Below are positions 20,643 to 31,993 of a stretch of 64,000 bases of DNA, one piece after another. How positions within the stretch are numbered: position 1 is the stretch's first letter; each line of letters begins with the position of its first letter. Under the pieces are notes generated by a model. That model had not been told where the DNA came from. It saw only the letters and a list, made by a program, of their open reading frames with translations, and did no database searches. A program made the translations under genes and the position numbers. This stretch comes from Dugong dugon (Eukaryota; Chordata; Mammalia; Sirenia; Dugongidae), in NCBI GenBank assembly GCA_030035585.1, contig CM057463.1, positions 135,750,736-135,814,735 of the forward strand, given 5' to 3'.

Positions 20643-23214
20643 GAAATCCTTGAACTTCAATATTTTCTCCATTTATCATGGTGCTGTTTATTAGCCCAGT
20701 TGTGAGAAATTTTGTTTTCCTTATGTTGAGGTGCAATCCATACGGAAGGCTGTATGTAGTCTTAGATCTTCATCAGTAAGTGCTTCAAGTCCTCTCCACT
20801 TTCAGCAAGCAAGGTGCTGTCATCTGCATATCATAGGTTATTAATGAATCTTCCTCAAATCCTGATGCTACATTCATATTTATATAGCCTTGGATTATTT
20901 GCTCAGCATACAGATTGACTAAGCGTGGTGAAAGGATACAACCCTGATGCACAGTTTTTCTGATTTTAAACCACACAGTATCTCCTTGTTCTGTTCAAAC
21001 AACTGCCTCTAGGTCTATGTAGAGGTTCCGTGTCAGCATAATTAAGTGTTCCACAATTCCCATTCTTTGCAACATGATCCATAATTTGTTATGACCCACA
21101 CAGTCGGTTGCCTTTGCATAGTCAATAAAACACAAGTAAATATATTTCTGGTATTCTCTGCTTTCAGCCAAGATCCTTTGACTTCAGCAATTGTATGCTT
21201 CTTCCCAAGTTCTCTTCTGAATCCAGCTCGAATTTCTGGCAGTTCCCTGTCTGTGTACTACTGCAACCACTTTTATCTTCAGCAAAATTTTACCTACATG
21301 TGATATTAATAATATTCTTTGATAATTTCCACATTCTATTGGATCACCTTTCTTTGGATTGAGCGCAAATATGGATCTCTTCCAGTCAGTTGGCCAGGTA
21401 GCTGTCTTCTCAATTTCTTGGCATAGATAAGTGAGTACCTCCAGTGCTGCGTCCATTTATTGAAACATCTCAGTTGGTCTTCTGTCGATTCCTGGAGCCT
21501 TGTTTTTCCACAATACCGTCAGTTCAGCTTGAACTTCTTCCTTCAGTACCATTGGTTCTTGATCATATGCTACCTCCTGAAATAGTTAAACATAGACCAA
21601 TTCTTTTTGGTCCAGTGACTCTGTGTATTCCTTCCAACTTCTGATGTTTCCTGAGTCTTTTAATATTTTGTCCGTAGAATCCTTCAATACTGTATAACTC
21701 GTGGTTTAATATTTTCTTCTGTTCTTTCAGCTTGAGAAATGCCAAGCATGTTCTTCCCTGTTGGTTTTCTAACTCCAGGACTTCACACATTTCATTATAA
21801 TATATTACTTTGTCTTCTCGAGCCACCCTTTGAAATGTTCTGTTCAGATCTTTTATTTAATCATTTCTTCTATTTGCTTTCAGCTGCTGTATGTTTAAGG
21901 GCAGGTTTCAGAGTCTCTTCTGATATCCGTTTTGGTCTTCCTTTCTTTCCTGTCTTAGTAATGACCTTTTGCTTTCATCATGTATGATGTCTTTGACGTC
22001 ATTCTACAACTTGTCTGGTCTTCAGTCATTAATGTTCAATATGTCAAATCTATTCTTGTGATGGTCTCTAAATTCAGGTGGAATCTACTGAAGGATGTAT
22101 TTTGACTCTCATGGTCGTGTTTTAATTTTCTTCTGCTTCCACTTCAACTTGCATATGAGCAATTGATGATCTGTTCAGCAGTTGCCCCCTGGCTTTCTTC
22201 TGACTGATGATGTCAAGATTCTCCATCGTATCTTTCCACAGATGTAGTGGATTTGATTCCTGAGTTTTCCATCTGGTGAGTTGTAAGTGTATAGTCACCA
22301 TTTATGTGGTTGAAAAGTGGTATTTGCAATGAATATGTTGTTGATCTTGCAAAATTCTATCATGCCATCTCTGGAATTGTTTCTACCACCAAGGCCGTAT
22401 TTCCAACTACCAGTCCATCTTCTTTGTTTCCAACTTTCGAATTCCAATCATCAGTGATTATCAATGCATCTCAATTGAATGTTTGATCAATTTCAGACTG
22501 TAGAAGTTGGTAAATAAATCTTCAATTTCTTCATCTTGGGCATAAGTGGTTGGTGGGTAATTTTGAATAGTAATATTAACTGTTCTTCCTTGTAGGGATA
22601 TTAATATATTAATATTTTCCTGTCACTAACAGCATTGTACTTCAGGAGGGATCTTGAAATGTTATTTTTGATGATGAATGTGACACCATTTCTCCTCAAT
22701 TTGTCATTCCAGGCATAGTAGACCATATATGATTGTAAGATTCAAAATGGCCCGTTTTAGGTGTTGGCGATCTTTTTGCATTCCATTTCATTTTTGATGA
22801 CTTCCAATTTTCCTAGATTAATACTACATATATTCCATTCTCTGATTAATAATGGACGTTTGTAGCTGCTCCTTCTTATTTTGAGTCGTGTCACGTTAGC
22901 AAATGAAGGTCGTGGAAGCTTTATTCCATCCACAGCACTAAATTCAACTCTACTTTGAGGAGTCGGCTCTTTCCCAGTCTTATTTTGAATACCTTCCAAC
23001 CTGAGGGGCTTCATCTTATGACACTATTCAGACAATGTTCCACTGTAATTCATAAGGTTTCACAGGCCATTTTTTTTCAGAAGTAGACTGTCAAGCCCTT
23101 CTACCTAGTCTTAGTCTGGAAGCTCCGCTGAAAACATTTTATCATGGGTACCCCTGTGTGTATTTGAAATACTGCTGTCATAGCTTCCAGCATCACAGCA
23201 ACACACAAACCACC

Positions 23215-23512
23215 ACTGTAAGACAAACTGACAGATCATTGGTGGTCTTGAGACATAAGCCTACACATGTCTTCAGCCTGCTGCCTGACTTGCTTGACTT
23301 GCATATTTTAGATTTGCCAGCTTCTGCAACCTCATGAGCCAGCAGAGGCCTCCAGTCAGTCACCAAAACTGTAGATCTTGGGCAACCAGTATAGGTATTC
23401 AGTCTGCTGCCTGATCCATGGATTTGAAACTTGCCAGCCTCACAGTTGCATGAGCCATTATCTTGAAGTAAACGTCTCTCTATATATTTACATATACGCT
23501 TCACTAAATGTG
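23215..23512 (+). mobile_element. LTR-like element (type B), right half, with internal duplication
   Basis: Continues the LTR begun at 18980: ...gatttgccagcttctgcaacctcatgagcc, repeated in altered form as gaaacttgccagcctcacagttgcatgagcc, then ttgaagtaaacgtctctctatata. The doubled cctgctgcctga...gagcc block (23276-23342 and 23400-23458) is a local tandem duplication. Confidence 0.55.
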
Positions 23513-23514
23513 CA

Positions 23515-25262
23515 AAGACCTGGAATTAGAAAACCAGAAAGGAAGAACACGCACAGCATTTTTCAAGCTGAAAGAAATGAAAAAAAAAAAAAAAAAAGTT
23601 CAAGACTCAAGTTGCAATATTGAAGGATTCTATGGGGAAAATATTAAATGATGCAGGAAGCATCAAAAGGAGGTGAAAGGAATACACAAAGTCACTGGAC
23701 CAAAAAGAATTGGTCGAAGTTCAGTCATTTCAGGTGGTAGCATATGATCAAGATCTGATGGTACTGAAGGAAGAAGTCCAAGCTGCACTGAAGGCATTGA
23801 TATAGAGCAAGGCTCCAGGAACTGACAGAATTCCAAGTGAGATGTTTCAACAAACAGATGCAGCACTAGTTGTGCTCACTCATCTATGCCAAGAAATTTG
23901 GAAGACAGCTACCTGGCCAACTGACTGGAAGAGATCCATATTTGTGCCCATTCCAAAGAAAGGTGATCCAACAGAATGTGCAAATTATTGAACAATATCA
24001 CTAATATCACTAATATCACACAGAAGTAAAATTTTTCTGAAGATTATACAAAAGTAGTTACAGTCATACTTTGACAGGATTCTAAGCCAGTTTCAAAAGA
24101 GGATGTGGAACAAGGGATATCATTGCTGATATCAGATGAATATTGGCTGAAAGCAGAGAACACCAGAAAGATCTTTATCTATGTTTTATTGACTGTGCAA
24201 AGGCATTCAATTGTGTGGATCCTAACAAATTATGAAGAATGGGAATTCCAGAACACTTAATTGTGATCATGAGGAACCTGTACGTAAACCAAGAGGCAGT
24301 CATTTAAAGAGAACTGCATGTTTCAAAGTCAGAAAAGGTGTGTGTCAGGGTTCTATCCTTTCACCATACTTATTCAATCTCTATGCTGAGCAAATAATCA
24401 GAGAAGCTGGACTATACAAAGAATGTGGCACAGTATTGTAGGAAGACACATTAACAACATGTTCTATGCATATGACTTAACCTTGGTTGATGAAAGTGAG
24501 TAGGGCTTGAAGCGCTTACTGACGAAGGTCAAACTACATCCTTCAGTATGGATTGCACCTCAACATAAAGAAAACAAAAATACTCACAACTGGACCAATA
24601 AGCAATGTCATGATCAATGGAGAAAAGATTGAAGTTGTCAAGGATTTCATTGTACTTGGATCCACAATCAATGCCCATGGAAGCAGCAGTCAAGAAATCA
24701 AAAGACGTACTGCACTGGGGAAGTCTGTTACAAAAGACTTCTTTATGTGTTAAGAAGCAGAGATGCCACTTTGAAAACTGAGGTGGGCATGACCCAAGCC
24801 CTAGTATTTTCAATTGCCTTATATGCACATGAAAGCTGGACAATGAATAAGGAAGTCCAAAGAAGAATTGACACCTTCAAATTACAGTGTTGGTGAAGAA
24901 TATAGAATATACCATGGACTGCCGGAAGAACAAATAAATCTGTTTTGGAAGAAGAACAGTCAGAATGCCCTTTAGAAGCAAGGACGGTGAAACTTCATGT
25001 CACATACTTTGTACAGGTTATTAGGAGGGATTAGTCCCTGGAGAAGGACATCATGCTTAATAAAGTAGAAGAAAGTAGAGGGTCAGTTTAAAAGAGCAGG
25101 ATGCTCAATGAGATGCTTTGGCACAGTGGCTGCAATAATTGGATCAAACATAACAATGATTGTGAAGATGGCACAGGACCAGGCAGTGTTTAGTTCTGTT
25201 TTACATAGGGTAGCTGTAAGTCAGAACCTACTCAATGTCACCTAACAACTACAACAACAGAG
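23515..25262 (+). mobile_element. RTE/BovB LINE, 5'-truncated, defective
   Basis: Plus-strand BovB from the region before the RT domain to the 3' end. Recognisable: KKNWSK-like start near 23690, WKTATWPTDWKRS... around 23900-23945 (attacctggccaactgactgg), VCQGSILSPYLFNLYAEQII (24340-24400) and the RT active-site motif at 24465-24476. There the sequence encodes YAYD rather than YADD, so the first catalytic aspartate is lost. The 3' end is gtcacctaacaactacaacaac (25238-25260), the same tail as the local AfroSINEs. An 18-base A-run sits at 23580-23597. Confidence 0.9.
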
Positions 25263-25344
25263 AACCCAGACTAAGACAACATGCTTATTTTATAAGTGAT
25301 GAAATACGGCATACGATATTTACACGAATTTTCCCTAGGTAACT

Positions 25345-25792
25345 TATGAGTGAAACTCTATCCTCCCCGAAAAATATGTTTAAGTTTTAACCTTCAGTAG
25401 CTGTGAGTGTGCATTGTTTGGAAATAGGGTCTTTGAAGATGTTGTCAGTTAACATAAGATCACATTACACTAGAATGTGTCCTAATCCAATATGACAGTT
25501 GTCCCTATAAAAAATAAGAAGAGACTCAGAGGGAAGATAGCGATATGTATTTGGAGGCAGAGTTTAAATGATGCATCTACAAGCTAAGGAACACCAAGGA
25601 TTGCAAGGAACCACCAGAGACTAGGGTGAAGCAAGGGAAGGATTGTCCCCTAGGGCCTTCAGAAAGCGCATGGCCCTGCTAACACCTTGGTTTTAGACTT
25701 TTATCTTCCAGAACAGAGAGACAATAAGCTTCTGTTGTTTTATGCCACCTAGTTTGTGGTACTTTGTTACTGCAGTCTTAAGAAACTAATAA
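25345..25792 (+). mobile_element. MLT1-like MaLR LTR
   Basis: Contains the MaLR landmarks gaaatagggtctttgaagatg, taatccaatatgacagttgtcc, aagaagagactcagagg, gccttcagaaagcgcatggccctgctaacaccttg and ttctgttgttttatgccacctagtttgtggtactttgtta. Old, with no internal region. It appears to sit within a MIR fragment. Confidence 0.85.
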
Positions 25793-25794
25793 GG

Positions 25795-25890
25795 TCACAC
25801 AGCCAGTACATGACTGCAAAGACTTGAACTCATGCCATCTGGCTCCAGAGTTGATACCCTTACCAACTGTACTACGTTGCCTCTTGTTAT
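25795..25890 (-). repeat. MIR SINE fragment
   Basis: aaggtcacacagccagtacatgactgcaaagacttgaactcatgc...gactccagagttgatacccttaccaactgtactacgttgcctctt is the classic reversed MIR tRNA-like half. Confidence 0.75.
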
Positions 25891-26317
25891 ACTTTACAAA
25901 TGGATGTGGTAAGCAATCACTGAATTGAGATTGCTGCAGAAAAATCTTAGGTTAGGGGAGATAGAGGATAGAGGTGAAAACACCTGGGGGAGCAGGTATT
26001 GACTTTACACTGCATGTCAAAAATCTAGCATTTGCAAATCATTCATGGTGAAAAACCAGGATTTATTGGGGGGTTTTTTGTTGTTATTATTGTTGATTTT
26101 AATTTTCAATCTTTCATGCATTCATGTGTTTATAAAATACAAAATCACACACTTTAAGGTCAAGGGAATGTCAATTTACTCTAAAAGTTTCTAAATGCAT
26201 ACTCACAGCATTGGTACTTACCTAATCATGGGCAAGTAGCAAACCATACAAATCACACTAGTCCTCACTTTGAGTAGCATTGGTTTAGATTTTATCCTGC
26301 AGATTTTATGGTGGCAT
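25891..26317. other. AT-rich DNA, nothing recognised
   Basis: No ORF or known repeat that I can support. Confidence 0.4.
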
Positions 26318-29300
26318 TGTTTTCTTTTTTTTCCTATACAAAAATTTATACATACATTGTTATGTAACTCTAATTGCTCTGCCCATACTGTGACAGCACA
26401 CTCCTCCTTTCCACACCTGATTCCCCCTGTCCATTAACCAGCTCCTAACCTTCTCTGCCTTCCCATCTCACCTCCTGACAGAAGCTGTCCATTTAGTCCC
26501 TTGAATCTACTTGAGCAAAGAGGCACAGTCCTCACAAGTATAACTTTATGTCCCACAGTCCAGTCCAATCCCTGTCTGAAGAGTTGGCCTTGGAAATTGT
26601 TTTAGTTCCGGGCTGATAGAGAATCCAGGGGCCATGATTTCTGAGTCTCAGTCAGACCATTAAGTCTAGTCTTCTTACAATAATTTGAGTTCTGCACCTC
26701 ACCTTTCCCCTGCTCCATCTGGGACTCTCTGTTGTGTTCCTGTCAGGGCCATCATTGGTGGTAGCCCAGCATCATCTACTTCTTCTGGTCTCAGGCTGAC
26801 GAAGTCTCTGGTTTATGTGGCCCTTTCTGTCTCTTGGGCTAATACTTTCCTTGTGTCTTTGGTGTTCTTCATTCTCCTTTACTCCAGGTGGTTGGGACAA
26901 ATTGATGCATCTTAGATGGCCACTTGTAAGCTTTTAAGACCCCAGATGCCACTCACCAAAGTAGGATGCAGAACATTTTCTTAATAAGCTTTGTTATCCC
27001 AATTTACTTAGATATCGCCTGAAAGCATGGTCCCCAGACCCCTACCCCTGCTACTCTGTTCCTCAAAGTGTTTGATTGTATTCAGGAAACTTCTTAGCTT
27101 TGGTTTAGTCTAGTTGTGCTGACTTCTCCTGTAGTGTGTGCTGATTTGCCCTGTAATGTGTGCTATCCTTCCCTTCACCTAAGGTAATTCTTATCTATAA
27201 TATAGTTAGTAAACAAACCTCTCCCTCCCTCCTCACCCTCATAACCATCAAAGAATGTTTTCTTCTGTGTTTAAACCTTTTCTTGAGGTTCTTATAATAG
27301 TGGTTTTATACAATATCTGTCCTTCTGTGACTGACTAAATTCACTCAGTATAATGACTTCAAGTTTCCCCCATGTTATGTTTCACGGCTTCATCGTTGTT
27401 CTTTATTGTTGCATGGTATTCCATTATGTGTATATACCATAATTTGTTAATCTATTCGTCCGTCGATGGGCACCTAGGTTGTTTCCATCTTTTTGCTATT
27501 GTGAACAGTGCTGCAATGAACATGGGTGTGCATATATCTATTCGTGTGACGGCTCTTATTTCTCTAGGATATATTCCAAGGAGTGGGATAGCTGGATCGT
27601 ATGGCACTTCTATTTCTAGCTTTTGAGGGAAGCGCCAAATCGATTTCCAAGGTGATTGTACTATTTTACATTCCCACCAACAGTGTATAAGTGTTCCAGT
27701 CTCTCCACAACCTCTCCAGCATTTATTATTTTGTGTTTTTTTGGATCAATACTAGCCTTGTTGGAGTTAGATGATATTTCATTGTAGTTTCGATCTGCAC
27801 TTCTCTAATGGCTAATGATCATGAGCATTTCCTCATGTGTCTGTTAGCTGCCTAAGTATCTTCTTTGGCGAAGTGCCTGTTCATATCATTTGCCCATTTT
27901 TTAATTGAGTTATTTGCCTTTTTGATGTTGAGGTTTTGCAGTATCTTATAGATTTTAGAGATTAAATGCTGATCAGATTTTTCCTAGCCAAATTTTTTTT
28001 CTTTTTTACTCTTTTGGTGAAGTCTTTTGGTGAGCATAAGTGTTTGATTTTTAGGAGCTCCCATTTATCTAGTCTCTCTTCTGGTGCTTGTGCATTGTTA
28101 CTTATGGTTTGAATTGTGTTTATGCCATGTATTACGGCTGCTAGCATTGTCCTTATTTTTTCTTCCATGATTTTTATCATTTTCGATTTTATATTTAGGT
28201 CTTTGATCCATTTTGAGATAGTTTTTGTGCATGGTGTCTTGTTTCAATTTCTTGCAGATGGATATCCAGTTATGCCAGCACCATTTTCCCCAATTAACGG
28301 ACTTTGGGCCCTTGTCAAATATCAGCTGCTCATAGGTGGATGAATTTATGTCTGGATTCTCAATTCTGTTACATTGATCTATGTATCTGTTGTTGTACAA
28401 GTACCAGGATGTTATGACTACTGTGGAGGTATAATAAACTCTAAAACCAGGTAGTGTGAGGCCTCCCACTTTGCTCTTCTTCTTGAGTAATGCTTTACTT
28501 ATTTGGGGCCTCTTCCCTTTCCATACGAAGTTGGTGATTTGTTTTTCCATCTCATTAAAAAACGCCAGTGGAATTTGGATCCGGATTACATTGCATCTGT
28601 GTAATGCCCTTAATTATATTGAGGAATTTACCTTCTATTCCTATTTTGTTGAGAGTTTTTATCATGAATGGTTGTTGGACTTTGTCTTTTCTGTATCAAT
28701 TGATAAGATCATGTGGTTCTTTCTTGTCTTTTGTTTTATTTATGTGATGGATTAAATTGACTGTTTTTCTAATGTTGAACCATCCCTGCATACCTGGTAT
28801 AAAACCCACTTGATCATGGTGAATTAATTTTTTGATATGCTGCTCAATTCTATTGGCTAGAATTTTGTTGAGAATTTTTGCGTCAATTTTCATGAGGGAT
28901 ATTGGTCTGTAATTTTCTTTTTTTGTGGTGTCTTTACCTGGCTTTTGTATCAGGGTTATGCTGGCTTCATAGAATGAGTTTGGGAGTATTCCATCCTTTT
29001 CTATGCTCTGAAATACCTTTAGTAGTAGTGGTGTTAACTCTTCTCTGAAAGTTTGGTAGAATTCTCTAGCAAAGCCATCCGGGCCATGGCTTTTTCTGTT
29101 GGGAGTTTTTAAATTACCTTTGCAACCTCTTCTTTTGTTATGGGTTTATTTAGTTGTTCTACCTCTGTTTGTGTTAGTTTAGGTAGGGAGTGAGTTTCTA
29201 GAAATTTGTCCATTTCCTCTAGGTTTTCAAATTTATTAGAGTACAATTTTCCATAGTATTCTGTTATGATTCTTTTAATTTCAGTTGAGTCTATTGTGAT

Positions 29301-30492
29301 ATCACCCACCTCATTGCTTATACAGGTTATCTGCTTCCTCTCCTGTTTTTCTTTTGCCAGTTTGGCCAGTGGTTTATCAATTTTGTTGATCTTTTCAAAG
29401 ATCAAGCTTTTGGTCTTGTTAACTCTTTCAATTGTTTTTCTGTGGTCTATTTCATTTAATTCTACTCTAATTCTTACTATTTCCTTTCTTCTTACACCTG
29501 ATGGCTTCTTTAGCTGCTCTCTTTCTACTTGTTCCAGTTGTAGGGTTAATGTTTTGATTATGGCCCTTTCTTCTTTTTGGATGTGTGCATTTATTGCTAC
29601 AGACTGACCCCTGAGCACTGCTTTTCCTGTCCCAAAGTTCATGATAGGATGTGTCTTCATTCTCGTTTGATTCTATGAATTTCTTTATTCCATCCTTAAT
29701 TTCTCCTATAACCCAGTAGTTTTTGAGCAAGGTGTTGTTCAGTTTCCATGTGTTTAATTTTTTTTCCTTGCTTTTTCTGTTATTGATTTCTACTTTTATT
29801 GCTTTATGGTCATAAAAGATGTTTTGTAATATTTTGATGCTTTTGATTTCGTTAAGGCTTGCTTTATGGTCTAATATGTGGTCTATTCTGGAGAATGTTC
29901 CATGTGCACAGGAAAAGAAAGTATATTTGACTGCTGTTGGGTGCAGCATTCAGTGTATGTCTATGAGAGCAAGTTGGTTGATTGTAGCATTTAGCTGTTC
30001 CATATCGTTGTTTAGATTCTTTTTGGATGTTCTGTTCTTCACTGAAAGTGGTGTGTTGAAGTCTCCTACTACTATTGTGGAGCTGTCTATCTTTCTTTTC
30101 AGTGCTGTTAGACTTTCTTTTATGTATTTTGGAGATCTGTCTTTGGGTGTGTAAACATTTATTACAGTTATGTCCTCCTGGTGTATTGACATTTTTATAT
30201 AGTGTCCTTTCTTTTCCTTCGTAGTGGATTTTACTTTAAAGTCTATTTTGTCAGAGATTAATATTGCTACTCCTGCTCTTTTTTGAGCGTTGTTTACTTG
30301 ATATATTTTTTTCCATCCTTTGAGTTTTAGTTTGTTTGTGTCTTTAAGTCTAAGATGTGTCTCTTGTAGGCAACTTACAGACAGATCATGTTTTTTTATC
30401 TCATCTACCACTCTCTGTCTCTTTATTGGTGCATTTAGTTGATCTACATTCAGTGTAATTATTGATAGGTATGAGTTTAGTGCTGTCATTTT
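26318..30492 (-). mobile_element. Older L1, 3' portion (3' UTR and ORF2 remnant)
   Basis: Minus-strand L1 whose 3' end is at ~26318 (T-rich on plus). The 3' UTR runs to ~27300; ORF2 remnants run from 27300 to its ATG at 30489. Endonuclease segments are visible: [32 protein letters not shown] and [17 protein letters not shown]. Compared with the intact L1 (31994-35815), about 540 bp corresponding to 33375-33918 is missing at ~28600. This removes the FADD catalytic region. Further frameshifts occur. The young L1 splits this element at the ORF2 start codon, and its 5' part resumes at 39267. Confidence 0.92.
30478..30492. repeat. Target-site duplication, 3' side of young L1
   Basis: tagtgctgtcatttt, identical to 39267-39281. 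In L1 orientation the site is gacatc/aaaatgacag, close to the L1 endonuclease preference TT/AAAA. Confidence 0.95.
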
Positions 30493-30507
30493 TTTTTTTT
30501 TTTAATA

Positions 30508-31145
30508 TATATTTTATTGTACTTCAGGTGAAAGCTTACAGAGCAAATAGTTTCTCATGAAATAGTAGTACACATGTTGTTTTTTGACATTGGTTAACAA
30601 CCCCACAACGTATTAAGCCTCTAAATTCTCAACCTTTTTTTTTGATGAAAATTACAGATGGCCAAAGATACACCGTTTCAAAAATTTCTACATTCACAGT
30701 TCAGTGACATTGACTACGCTCTTCCAACTGTGCTGTTATTCTCACTTAAGATGAAGGCTTACAGAAAAAATAGTTTTTCATTTAACAGTTACTACACATG
30801 TTGCCCTATGACAATGGTTAACAATCTCACAGCACATCAAGAATATCCTTACTCCACCTTGTGTTCCCTATCACCAGGGGGCTTCCTTGTCCCCTTCTGT
30901 CTTCTGGACCTTGTCAGTGGACTATTGTACCTCTTTAGTCTCATTTGTTTATTTATTTATTTATTTATTTTTATTTTATTTAAACACCATTTCAAAACTT
31001 TTTACTTACACATTTAAGTGATATTGACTATGCTCTTCCAATTGTGCTGCCATACTCGCCCAAGATGAAGGCTTACAGGACAAAACAGCCTCCCATTTAA
31101 TAGTTACTACAAATGTTGCCCTATAGCAGTGGTCAACAATCTCAC
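30508..31145 (-). repeat. Three imperfect repeats in the L1 3' UTR
   Basis: Units at 30508-30605, 30690-30835 and 31010-31145 share gaaggcttacag...aatagtttctcat...gttactacacatgttg...ttaacaatctcac. They are divergent from each other but clearly related. The terminal two units are also seen in the L1 tail at 1-332, so the triplication belongs to the family and is not private to this copy. Confidence 0.75.
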
Positions 31146-31920
31146 AATACATCGACAGTGTCCTTATTCAATTTGTGTTCCTTATCATCAGTTTCCTACT
31201 CTCCCTCTGCCTTCTGGCCCTTGTCACCGGACTCCTGTACATCGTTAGTCCCATTTAGTTTTACTGGGGTGTCCATTCCCAGGCTTAACATCGAACCTTG
31301 AAGGTAACTTCCCCTCTGAGCTGAAAGGGTGTCTGGGGGCCACACTCTCGAGGTTTCTCTAGTATTCTTTAGGCCAGTATATCTGGTCTTCTTCTTTTTT
31401 TTTTTTTTTTGGGAGTTAAAATTATACTCTACATCCTACTCCAGCTCTGCCCAGAACCCTCTGTTGTGATCCTGGTCAGAGGAGTCATTGGTGGTAGCCG
31501 GGCACCATCCAGCTGTACTGGGCTCAGTCCCGTGGAGGCCTTGGTAGCTGTGGACCATTAGTCCTTCGGACTAATCTTTTCCTTGTATCCTGTTCTCTTC
31601 GTTCTCCCTTGTTCCCGAAGGGATGAGATCAGTGGAGTATCTTAGATGGCCGCTCATAGGCTTTTAAGACCCCAGACACTACTCACCAAGGTAGAATGTA
31701 GAGCATTATCTTTATAAGTAGTGTCATGCCAATTGAGCTAGATGTTCCCCGAGATCATGGTCCCCAGAGCCCTCCGACCAACAACTCAGTCCCTCGGGGG
31801 GTTTGGATGTGTCTATAGGGCCTCCATGACCTTTCCTTGTGCAGGTTGTGTTAGTTTCCCCTGTACTATGTACTATCTCATCTCTCACCCAAGTTACCAC
31901 TTACCTATTACCTATTTAGT

Positions 31921-31945
31921 ATTCCCCCCCCCTCCCATCCCTGGT
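31921..31945 (-). other. G-rich polypurine tract in L1 3' UTR
   Basis: The plus strand has a run of nine C (31925-31933) followed by tcccatccc. The L1 strand is therefore a G-run, corresponding to the G-rich polypurine tract conserved in mammalian L1 3' UTRs and able in principle to form a quadruplex. Confidence 0.7.
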
Positions 31946-31993
31946 AACCAACAAGGATTGTTACATTTTGCATGTGAATTTTTTCATGGGTTT

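Larger units (their letters stand above)
19265..23212 (-). mobile_element. RTE/BovB LINE, near full length, defective
   Basis: Non-LTR retrotransposon of the RTE clade (BovB/RTE1 type). Minus-strand reading from the 5' end: 5' UTR (~23212-23014); endonuclease start with YKRPLLIREWNICSINLGKL (~22860); reverse transcriptase with TATWPTDWKRSIFALNPKKGDP (~21400-21340); and the catalytic YADDSTLLAESGE at 20830-20792. The 3' end at 19265 reads ...ggcacctaacaataag. Many frameshifts and stops break the single ORF. Two later insertions interrupt it (a SINE fragment at 19836 and a solo LTR at 19914-20642). It lies head-to-head with a second BovB beginning at 23515. Confidence 0.92.
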
